Assembly: GCA_040377825.1 (NCBI GenBank)
Contig: JBEINZ010000072.1
Coordinates: forward strand, 1 to 12,069
DNA from: JBEINZ01 sp040377825
GTDB lineage: Bacteria > Pseudomonadota > Alphaproteobacteria > Rhizobiales > Ancalomicrobiaceae
Length of the DNA: 12,069 nucleotides
Direction: 5' to 3'
The position numbers were made by a program, and so were the translations under genes. Under the pieces are notes generated by a model. That model saw nothing but the letters and a program-made list of their open reading frames with translations, ran no database searches and had not been told where the DNA came from. Shown here in pieces: positions 1 through 6,804 of this stretch; position 1 is the stretch's first letter; the number at the start of each line of letters is the position of its first letter.

Positions 1-447
1 CTGACGGTTTCGGATTACATCGGCGACCTCGCTTTCAAAGCGAAGTTCGCCGATAGCGGTCTGATACCCGTCAGCGGAGACATCCGAGCCACGCGCCGCG
101 CGATCCGAGGCGAGCAACGAGCGGGCGCGACGCAACAAGACGCCAATCGTCATGCGCAATGCTGGGTCCGCGCGCTGCATCCGGCGGTCAAATTGATCCT
201 TGGTGATTTCGAAAAGGCGGCAATCGTCGACCGCCGTGGCCGACGCCGATCGCGGGCTGCCGTCCACGATGGCCATTTCGCCAACGAGATCGCCCGGCCC
301 GCTCGTCGCCAGCGTCGTTTTCACGCCGGCACGTTCGACCCAGATCTCGATCTGACCGCGTTCCACGACATAGGCGGCATCCCCTCGATCGCCTTCGGCG
401 AAGAGCCGCGTTCCAGCCGTGACGTCGATGATGGTTGTTCCCGTCAA
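1..447 (-). CDS. Cyclic-nucleotide-binding (CNBD) protein, C-terminus off the window; possible CNBD-EAL phosphodiesterase
   Basis: The first 149 residues are visible; the gene runs off the left edge. Residues about 5-90 form a Crp-type cyclic-nucleotide-binding beta-roll. The phosphate-binding cassette GDLVGEMAIVDGSPRSASA (residues 52-70) keeps the Glu (E57) and Arg (R66) that normally hold cAMP or cGMP. A helical stretch rich in Arg follows (about 95-118). The last visible residues (IGELRFESEVADVIRNRQ) resemble the helix just before the QPIV motif of EAL domains, so the protein may be a c-di-GMP phosphodiesterase gated by cyclic nucleotide; this is inference, and no helix-turn-helix is visible. 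The start is TTG at 447, with AGGTGTGGG upstream as ribosome binding site. TTG at 471 is the only other upstream choice before an in-frame stop. It is transcribed away from the CHASE2 remnant. The CNBD call is firm; the EAL part is tentative. Confidence 0.82.
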   Translation of the reverse strand, partial: MTGTTIIDVTAGTRLFAEGDRGDAAYVVERGQIEIWVERAGVKTTLATSGPGDLVGEMAIVDGSPRSASATAVDDCRLFEITKDQFDRRMQRADPALRMTIGVLLRRARSLLASDRAARGSDVSADGYQTAIGELRFESEVADVIRNRQ

Positions 448-668
448 GGTAGCTGACCCACACCTATTCAATTCTTATCCTATCTTTATTTGATTAATGG
501 AATAAAAACATCGGAGCAGTAGCGTTATCCATGAAAAATCTTCTGCTAGTTAGTCAGTGCCCCCTCCGCGCGGCGGGCACGAACCTCGGTGCGCCAACAT
601 GGCGGCCAGTGATGAGCATGGTAACATCCGACGAAGGATCAAGAATTCGAGCGCGCGATTACGTTTGA

Positions 669-1517
669 ACGAGCATCGGAGATGAGCGTGCGAATTGCGA
701 CTGGTGGGGGGATCTCATCCGGAGGTGCTTGCCGGCTGCCGTCGGCTTGGCGCTTGTTGCTGGACTTACGGCATCGGTTAGCCTTCACCCGGCTCTGTTC
801 GAAGCGTCGCGAACCGTCGCCTTCGACACATTGCAGGTTCTCTAGCCCCGGGCCAATGATCCGGTTCCGATAAAAGTGGTTGATATCGACGAAGAGAGCA
901 TAACGCGGCTCGGTCAATGGCCCTGGCCGCACGACCGACTTGCTGAATTGACCGAAAAGCTCGGCCGACTTGGTGCCAGCGCTATCGTCTTTGACGCTGT
1001 TTTTCCTGAACCCGATCGAACATCCCCGGCGATCCTCGTCGAACGGTGGCGCGCGGACCCCGCCATGGCGGTGCTACTGCCCGCTTTGGCCAACTTGCCC
1101 GATAACGATATGGTTTTCGCCCGAGCGCTTGAGTCAAGTTCAACGGTACTGGGCCTGGGACTTGTCGCCCGTGACGGTGGAATCAACGTCAAGCCTAAGG
1201 CATCCTTCGCGACCGTCGGACTCAATCCGACCGGCGGTTTGCTGCGTTATTCGGGAATGATTGGTAACTTGCCGGTTCCTCAAAGCGCGGCAAGCGGAAC
1301 GGCGGCTTTTAGCGTTACGGCGAATCGGGACGTCGTTGTGCGGTCCTTGCCGCTTGTCGCATTGGTTGGTGATATGCTCGTCCCCTCGCCACCGTTGGAG
1401 GCGATCCGCGTGGCGTCAGGCGCGTCGACGATCATCATTCGTCGCGATGATCAGGTTGGGGCACGGCTTGAGAACCGTTTTATGGCAGGCGAGGCTGCAC
1501 TTGACTTCGCAGCCTAA
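669..1517 (+). pseudogene. Broken CHASE2 sensor gene (remnant of a cyclase-type receptor)
   Basis: A single frame reads as the N-terminal part of a CHASE2 receptor. It has a short cytoplasmic start (WWGDLIRR), one membrane helix (about 729-790), then the extracytoplasmic CHASE2 domain with the hallmark VVDIDEESITRLGQWPWPHD (876-935) and IVFDAVFPEPD (about 984-1016). Three defects show decay. An in-frame TAG at 843-845 falls between AFDTLQVL and PRANDPVPIKVVDID, with clear homology continuing on both sides. No ATG or GTG lies between the upstream TGA (666-668) and the helix; ATG 682 is in another frame and would join only with one more G in the run at 706-711. The frame also stops at 1517, before the two further helices and the cytoplasmic output domain usual for the family. 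The lost output was most likely a class III adenylate/guanylate cyclase, but a kinase or diguanylate cyclase is possible. The 3' end now abuts the convergent gene at 1537. Confidence 0.85.
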
Positions 1518-1536
1518 TCGACCTTTCAACAGGCAT

Positions 1537-2538
1537 CTAATTCGCGAGCGTGTCCCCCCGCAAGTGGTCGCGCCCATGGGGAGCATCGAGCACACTCAGA
1601 TCGGGGCCTTTCGGCACGATGCGGGTCGGATTGATAGTCTCATGGCTCCTATAGTAGTGGGTCTTGATGTGCTCGAAATCGACTGTCGGCCGGATCCGCG
1701 GATGCTGATAGAGTTCTCGAGTATAGCCGGATAGGTTCGGATAATCCTCGATACGCCGCAGATTGCACTTGAAATGACCGACATAAACGGCGTCGAAACG
1801 GATTAACGTTGTGAAGAGCCGAATATCGGCTTCCGTTATGTCCGATCCGGTCAGATAGCGTCGCGCGCCGAGAACTTTATCGACGCTGTCGAGGGCTGCG
1901 AAGAGGCCATCGAACGCCTCTTCATAGGCTGATTGAGAAGTTGCGAAACCAGCGCGGTATACGCCGTTGTTGATGTTTGGATAGATCTCGCTGTTCAGTC
2001 GATTGATCTTGTCGGCAAGGTCAGACGGATAGTAATCAGTATCGTCGCGCGCAATACCTCGGAACGCGATGTTCAGCATACGGATTATATCGGAGGACTC
2101 GTTGTTGACGATGCTCTGTGTCTGCTTGTCGAACAGCACCGGTACGGTAACGCGACCTGTATAATTGGGTGCCACAGCCACGTAGATCTCATGCAGAGCC
2201 TTTGCCCCATGAATTGGATCCTGCGTTAGTCCCGGAGCGTCCCCGAAAACCCAGCCGTTTGCCCCCATGAAGGGTTCAACGACCGCGACGTCGATCGCAT
2301 GGTCAAGGCCTTTCAGCGCCCGCATGATAAGCGTGCGATGTGCCCAAGGACAGGCCAGCGAAACGTAGATCAGATATCGACCTACTTCCGCTTTGTAACC
2401 GCCTTGACCGTTCGGTCCCGGAGCACCATCCGGCGTAATCCAGTTGCGGAATTGCGCTTCGGTTCGAACAAACCGTCCGCCGGTTGAAGATGTATCATAC
2501 CAAGTATCCGTCCAGCGCCCTTCAACGAGCATCCCCAT
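1537..2538 (-). CDS. yqjG: Glutathionyl-hydroquinone reductase (Xi-class glutathione transferase)
   Basis: A 333-residue cytoplasmic enzyme of the YqjG/PcpF/ECM4 family. These enzymes use glutathione to reduce S-glutathionyl-hydroquinones, releasing hydroquinone and GSSG. The N-terminal thioredoxin fold carries the family motif CPWAHR with the catalytic Cys at residue 63, the same number as in E. coli YqjG. FMGANGWVFGD and TVPVLFD follow, then NNESSDIIRML, which forms the glutathione-binding part. The C-terminal all-helical GST domain includes LTEADIRLFTTLIRFD-like sequence (seen as ITEADIRLFTTLIRFDAVY) and HFKCNLRRIEDYPNL. Length matches the family (about 330). The start is ATG at 2538 because AGGAGT lies 8 bases upstream; a GTG at 2577 would add 13 residues without a good ribosome binding site. 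It is divergent from the amidohydrolase and convergent with the CHASE2 remnant. Physiological substrate unknown: aromatic degradation intermediates or endogenous quinones are both possible. Confidence 0.92.
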   Translation of the reverse strand: MGMLVEGRWTDTWYDTSSTGGRFVRTEAQFRNWITPDGAPGPNGQGGYKAEVGRYLIYVSLACPWAHRTLIMRALKGLDHAIDVAVVEPFMGANGWVFGDAPGLTQDPIHGAKALHEIYVAVAPNYTGRVTVPVLFDKQTQSIVNNESSDIIRMLNIAFRGIARDDTDYYPSDLADKINRLNSEIYPNINNGVYRAGFATSQSAYEEAFDGLFAALDSVDKVLGARRYLTGSDITEADIRLFTTLIRFDAVYVGHFKCNLRRIEDYPNLSGYTRELYQHPRIRPTVDFEHIKTHYYRSHETINPTRIVPKGPDLSVLDAPHGRDHLRGDTLAN

Positions 2539-2780
2539 GTCGATCACTCCTGCTTTGTGGAGTTCAGATAGCCGCACGTCGAATTCCTGCGATAGGTGTT
2601 TAACGGAAACAGTCGGTTTCGCGCTACGCGACGACGCTCACCGAAATTCATGCTGATCGATGCGTCAGGGAACACCGGACATGACGTTGGCATGTTCGAT
2701 GCTTACAAACCCACGATCCGGTCGTGGCGACTGCATCACTCTGCCGCGATGTGTTGGCGCAAGGAAAGAGGCTATCCCCG

Positions 2781-4295
2781 ATGACCATCCTATTCCGCGG
2801 CGCGGAGATCCTCGCGACATCGCCGTCCGGAGTAAATTCACACCGCGCGGATGTTCTGATCGAGGGTTCATCGATCGTTGCCGTGGGGCGCGATCTGCCT
2901 GTTTCGTCGGATGCCCGGATCATCGAGGCGGCCGGCCACTTGTTGATGCCGGGACTGGTGAACGGGCATTTTCATTCGCCCGTAAACCACATGAAGGGCG
3001 CGCTCGATAGTCTACCGCTCGAAATCTTCATGCTCTACGAGTCTCCCTCGCTCGACGTACTGCGCCCTGATCCGCGCGAAGCCTATGTCCGCACGATGCT
3101 CGCGGCGATAGATATGCTGCACGGCGGCGTCACGGCGGTGCAGGACGACGCCTTTTTCGTGCCATATCCAACACCCGACATCATTGACGCGGTCATGCAG
3201 GCTTATGCCGACAGCGGCATTCGCGCCCGCGTTGCCCTTGATCAGCCAAACGTTCCTGAACTCATCAAGCTGCCCTATCTGAAAGATCTCTTGCCGACGG
3301 ATCTTGCCGCCCGTCTCGCCGAGACGCCGGCGATGGATATGTCCGAACTCCTTGCGCTTTATGATCATTTGATTACCCGTTGGCACGGAACCGAACATGG
3401 CCGGTTGAAAGCGGCGGTCTCGATCTCGGCTCCGCAGCGCGTGACCGTGCCGTATTTTGAGGCGCTCGACGATTTGAGCCGTCGACATGACCTGCCATTC
3501 TATGCCCATATGCTCGAAACGAAGGTTCAGCGCGTCCTCGGCAACGAGCGTTTTGCCGGGCGTTCGCTGGTCCGATACACGGCCGACCTTGGGCTCTTAT
3601 CGGACCGCATGAACCTGATCCACGGTATCTGGGTCGACGCCGCCGATCTCGATCTCATCGCGGAGGCCGGAACGGTCGTCGCGCATAATCCGATCTCCAA
3701 TCTGCGGCTCGGAAGCGGCGTCATGCCGTGGCGGGCGATGCGCGAGCGTGGGATTCCAATCTGCCTCGGCACCGACGAAGCGATCGCCGACGACGCGGTC
3801 AACATGTGGGGCGTCGCCAAGGCCGCCGGCCTTGTCCATAACATCACGGATCCGGACTGGAACCAGTGGCCGAAAGCGCATGAAATCTTGCATGCCGTCA
3901 TTAACGGTGGGGCGCGGGCCATGCGGGAAGAAAGCCGCCTCGGGGCTATCGAGCCTGGCCATGAGGCGGATCTAATTCTGGTCGACCTCGATACGATGCC
4001 GTTCACCCCGCTGAACGATCTCGCCCGCCAACTCATCTATTGCGAAAACGGCACGTCCGTCCGGATGACGATGGTCGCTGGTCGCGTCGTATACGATGGT
4101 TCGTCCGTGACGGGCTTGGATGAGAAGGCATTGCGTGCGGAGGCCAGGGAGATTTTCGGCCGGCGCCGCGCCGTGCTTGCCGAAGCTGCGCGGGACGCCG
4201 ACCTTTGGCTTCCATCCTATCGTGCAATGGTGCTCAAGGCAGCCGCGACCGATGTAGGCATGAACCGCTGGGTCGCGGGGCCGATGCCGGGCTAA
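2781..4295 (+). CDS. Metal-dependent amidohydrolase, AtzA/TrzN/SsnA-like deaminase or hydrolase
   Basis: A 504-residue cytosolic enzyme of the amidohydrolase superfamily. The N-terminal beta-sandwich (1-55) leads into the TIM barrel at MPGLVNGHFHSPVNHMKG, with metal ligands H63 and H65. Further ligand or catalytic positions are H243 and E246 in YAHMLET, H281 in LIHGIWVD, and D332 in LGTDEAIADDAVNMWG; AHNPISNLRLGSG (301-313) is the usual SN-motif strand. This set and spacing match chlorohydrolases and aminohydrolases such as AtzA, TrzN and 5'-methylthioadenosine/S-adenosylhomocysteine deaminases. The C-terminal sandwich contains GAIEPGHEADLILVDLD. The start is ATG 2781, with GAGG 9 bases upstream; an upstream in-frame TTG at 2724 would add an unrelated 19-residue leader. 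The substrate cannot be deduced: a purine or pterin-type amine, a triazine-like ring, or a plain amide are all possible. The gene stands alone and ends 10 bases from the convergent epimerase-family gene. Confidence 0.88.
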   Translation: MTILFRGAEILATSPSGVNSHRADVLIEGSSIVAVGRDLPVSSDARIIEAAGHLLMPGLVNGHFHSPVNHMKGALDSLPLEIFMLYESPSLDVLRPDPREAYVRTMLAAIDMLHGGVTAVQDDAFFVPYPTPDIIDAVMQAYADSGIRARVALDQPNVPELIKLPYLKDLLPTDLAARLAETPAMDMSELLALYDHLITRWHGTEHGRLKAAVSISAPQRVTVPYFEALDDLSRRHDLPFYAHMLETKVQRVLGNERFAGRSLVRYTADLGLLSDRMNLIHGIWVDAADLDLIAEAGTVVAHNPISNLRLGSGVMPWRAMRERGIPICLGTDEAIADDAVNMWGVAKAAGLVHNITDPDWNQWPKAHEILHAVINGGARAMREESRLGAIEPGHEADLILVDLDTMPFTPLNDLARQLIYCENGTSVRMTMVAGRVVYDGSSVTGLDEKALRAEAREIFGRRRAVLAEAARDADLWLPSYRAMVLKAAATDVGMNRWVAGPMPG

Positions 4296-4305
4296 TCCTC
4301 AAGCA

Positions 4306-5268
4306 TCATCCAACCTGCGCGAGATTCAGGTGCCCGGCGTACCAGTTCAGCGTCCGCCGCACGCCCTCTTCCAGTTCGATGGCACAGCGCCAACCAGGCA
4401 GGATGCGCCGCGCGACCGTTAGGTCAGGACGTCGATTGGTCGGATCTTGCGGCATTGGGTCAACATGGACGATCCGGCTTCCCGGAATGAGATCGCGGAC
4501 ATAGCGGGCGACGTCGATGACTGCGATTTCGCGATCGTTGCCGATGTTCACGGGCCCAATGTAAGTCACTCCATCCTTCCAGAAGTAGCGCTCGAGCGCA
4601 TCGATGACGTCGTCGACGAAGCCCCAACTGCGCGATTGTTCGCCGTCGCCGTAGATCGTAAGAGGCTTGCCGGAGAGTGCCTGTGTAATGAAGTTTGACA
4701 CGGCACGACCGTCGTCAACCCGAGTTCGTGGACCGTAAACATTGAACAGCCGGACGACGCGGATATCGAGGCCATGTGCGCGATGCATTTCGAAAAGATA
4801 AGATTCGGTGCAGCGCTTGCTCTCGTCGTAAGCCGAGCGTGGACCGGTGCAATCGAGCCAGCCGCGATAGGTTTCAGGCTGCGGGCTGACATCAGGGTCT
4901 CCATAGACCTCCGATGTCGAGGTGAAACAAAAGCGCCCGTCAGGTTTAAGAAGCTCTCGCAGCCGGAACGCGCCACGGATATTAGCCGAGATCGTCCGCT
5001 CGGGGTCAACCATATACCACTGTGGGGACGCGGGCGACGCCAAATGATAGACCTCATCAAACCGTTCGTCTGTCTTGAAGCTTTCCACATCTGAATGTGC
5101 GAAAATCAGACGACTGTCGTTGTAATGTCTAATATTGGTTCGCAGACCAGTCCAAAGGTTATCGACGACCACGAGTTTTTCTACGTCTCTCCGCAGCAGC
5201 ATTCGGTCAACAAGATGAGAGCCGAGGAAACCTGCACCGCCTGCAATGATTATACGCTTTTCGTTCAT
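4306..5268 (-). CDS. NAD-dependent nucleotide-sugar enzyme, UDP-glucuronate decarboxylase (UDP-xylose synthase)-like
   Basis: A 320-residue extended short-chain dehydrogenase. The Rossmann motif GGAGFLG (10-16) binds NAD. The active site is visible as T118 and E120 in TSTSEVYGDP and Y147/K151 in the YDESK motif. HLASPASPQWYMVDP, GPRSAYDESKR, RLFNVYGPR, DDGRAVSNFITQAL and PLTIYGDGEQSRSWGFVDDV are close to the signature stretches of UDP-glucuronate decarboxylases, which turn UDP-glucuronate into UDP-xylose. A dTDP-glucose 4,6-dehydratase or a 4-epimerase of the same superfamily is the alternative, but SPASPxxYMxxP and DDGRxVSNF favour the decarboxylase type. The length is normal for the bacterial cytosolic form. 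The start is ATG 5268, preceded by GAGAG 9-10 bases upstream; ATG 5292 lacks a ribosome binding site. It probably feeds the divergent glycosyltransferases with a sugar nucleotide, which is inference from position. Confidence 0.85.
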   Translation of the reverse strand: MNEKRIIIAGGAGFLGSHLVDRMLLRRDVEKLVVVDNLWTGLRTNIRHYNDSRLIFAHSDVESFKTDERFDEVYHLASPASPQWYMVDPERTISANIRGAFRLRELLKPDGRFCFTSTSEVYGDPDVSPQPETYRGWLDCTGPRSAYDESKRCTESYLFEMHRAHGLDIRVVRLFNVYGPRTRVDDGRAVSNFITQALSGKPLTIYGDGEQSRSWGFVDDVIDALERYFWKDGVTYIGPVNIGNDREIAVIDVARYVRDLIPGSRIVHVDPMPQDPTNRRPDLTVARRILPGWRCAIELEEGVRRTLNWYAGHLNLAQVG

Positions 5269-5700
5269 GGATCTGACTCTCTCAAAAAACATCTCTAATT
5301 GGCCGAAAATGAATAAAATATCCTAATAAATACGCCGAGTCATGCTGACATAAATCTGCGCAATTGGATTCAGAGCCGCCACGAAAATGTGGCTTGGCGG
5401 ACATCCCCGAGTTAAGAACCATAGGGTATGAATTCGAAAAAATAAATCTAAAAGCGCAAATGAATGCGTCGGTCGGTGCCTGAACCGTCTCCCGTGTTGG
5501 CAGAACGCAGACGCCCCGAGGGCACTTCCGAGCAAACTGTAAATATACAACAAATTGAATAAAATATGTTCGTAAAGCCGTTAGTGGGTTGGAAAATTCG
5601 CGTTCACTGAGAAGATCGTCCCGGCCGCACGGGGGCATTAAGTCCGTCCGATCGCCATCGAGATTGCTTGCGGCGTCCAAGGATGAGGGGGCAGTGAACC
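5269..5700. other. AT-rich divergent intergenic region between sugar-nucleotide gene and glycosyltransferases
   Basis: These 432 bases are visibly richer in A and T than the flanking genes, especially about 5285-5350 and 5420-5580. Open frames exist here, including a leftward one over most of the gap, but their composition is unlike the neighbours, they have no recognisable family, and their starts are poor, so I do not call a gene. The region must hold the promoters of both divergent transcripts. Several A/T-rich hexamers could serve as -10 boxes, but none has a convincing -35 partner. A long leader or a binding site for a silencing protein of horizontally acquired DNA is possible but unproven. 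Confidence 0.6.
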
Positions 5701-6804
5701 ATGGGCACGACGAAACCGGAGCCCGCTAAGGTCGCGGTGATTGTCCCGGCCAAGGACGCGGCCGCGACGATCGAGCGCTGCCTTGCCGCTTTGTCCATGT
5801 CGATCCGACCACCCGATCAGATTGTTGTGGTTGATGACGGCTCTTCCGACGATACCGCCCGTCGAGCGACCGAGTACGGTGTCGAGTTACTTAACGAGCC
5901 TATCGCCCGCGGTCCGGCTGCCGCGCGCAATCGCGGGGTTCGGCATGTCGAGGCGAAGATCGTCGTCTTTGTCGATGCCGATGTCGTGGTGCATCCAAAT
6001 GCGCTCAGCCGGCTTGTCGGGACGCTTGAGGCCGACCCTTCGACCGACGCGGTCATCGGCAGCTACGACGACAACCCACCCGTGCGAAATCTCGCCTCCC
6101 TCTATGCCAACCTCCGGCATCATTTCATGCACGTCCGAGAGGCTGACGGGGCCGTGGTCGGCACGTTCTGGTCCGGCCTCGGCGCCATCCGGCGGACGAC
6201 CTTTCTTGAGTTCGGTGGCTTCGACGAGCGCTATTGCCTCCCGAGTATCGAGGACGTCGAGCTGGGCATGCGACTCACAGCTGCTGGTCGATGCATTCGC
6301 CTGAAGCCGTTTGCTCGGGCAACGCATCTTAAGCGCTGGACCATCCGGTCACTTCTGCGTACCGACATATTTCAACGGGCGATCCCCTGGGCGGGCCTTA
6401 TCATCCGGGCCGGGTCCATACCCCAACAGTTGAACACACGGCCGAGCGAGCGCGCATCGGCTGTTGTCGCGCTGATCGCGCCGGTTGCGTTGTCCGCCTC
6501 GGTCATCGACACGCGGTTTGTCCTGATTGCGATCGCCGCTGGCTTCCTTTGGGCATATCTTCAGCGGGAATTTCTCGGATTCCTTCGGCTCAAGCTCGGC
6601 ATTGGTCGTACAATCGCGATCGCGGGGCTGCATTGGCTTTACTTCATCTATGCGGCGGGTGCTTTTGCCCTTGTGGCCGCGAGAGCGAAGCTTCTCGCCA
6701 AGACGGACGCGGTGCCGCTTTCCCCCGAAGTCAATCACTTTACGGCCGACGAGGACAAGGCCGGTCTTCGGATCAGGTTGCCTCGGGGTGGTACCATTGA
6801 CTGA
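5701..6804 (+). CDS. Family 2 glycosyltransferase with C-terminal membrane segments
   Basis: A 367-residue inner-membrane glycosyltransferase with a GT-A fold. The nucleotide-sugar site begins with VAVIVPAKDAAATIERCL (11-28) and VVVDDGSSDDT (42-52), with Asp at 45 and 46. GPAAARNRG (71-79) is a typical GT2 loop. The metal-binding DxD is DAD at 92-94, and the catalytic-base region is IEDVELGMRL (E184, D185). A short amphipathic stretch (HLKRWTIRSLLRTDIFQRAIPW) follows, then about three hydrophobic helices between residues 250 and 340 that anchor the enzyme. ATG 5701 follows a purine-rich GAGGGGGC. The gene overlaps the next one by 8 bases, so the two are translationally coupled. It likely adds a sugar to a lipid carrier or acceptor at the cytoplasmic face. 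Donor and acceptor are unknown; the adjacent UDP-xylose synthase-like gene makes a pentose donor a reasonable guess. Confidence 0.88.
   Translation: MGTTKPEPAKVAVIVPAKDAAATIERCLAALSMSIRPPDQIVVVDDGSSDDTARRATEYGVELLNEPIARGPAAARNRGVRHVEAKIVVFVDADVVVHPNALSRLVGTLEADPSTDAVIGSYDDNPPVRNLASLYANLRHHFMHVREADGAVVGTFWSGLGAIRRTTFLEFGGFDERYCLPSIEDVELGMRLTAAGRCIRLKPFARATHLKRWTIRSLLRTDIFQRAIPWAGLIIRAGSIPQQLNTRPSERASAVVALIAPVALSASVIDTRFVLIAIAAGFLWAYLQREFLGFLRLKLGIGRTIAIAGLHWLYFIYAAGAFALVAARAKLLAKTDAVPLSPEVNHFTADEDKAGLRIRLPRGGTID

Noticed and set aside
531..668. A 45-codon rightward frame starting MKNLLLVSQC, upstream of the CHASE2 remnant
   Set aside because: It has only a weak ribosome binding site, no family resemblance and no neighbour that would explain it. 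It is in the CHASE2 frame but ends at the TGA 666-668; it may be a decayed 5' end rather than a gene.
1261..1734. A 157-residue rightward frame across the end of the CHASE2 remnant and the hydroquinone reductase gene
   Set aside because: It overlaps two well-supported frames and its translation is Arg/Ser-rich, as expected for a shadow frame in GC-rich DNA.
5282..5680. A 132-residue leftward open frame filling the AT-rich gap
   Set aside because: Composition and codon use do not match the real genes, no known motif is present, it overlaps the start of the sugar-nucleotide gene, and it covers the place where two divergent promoters must lie.
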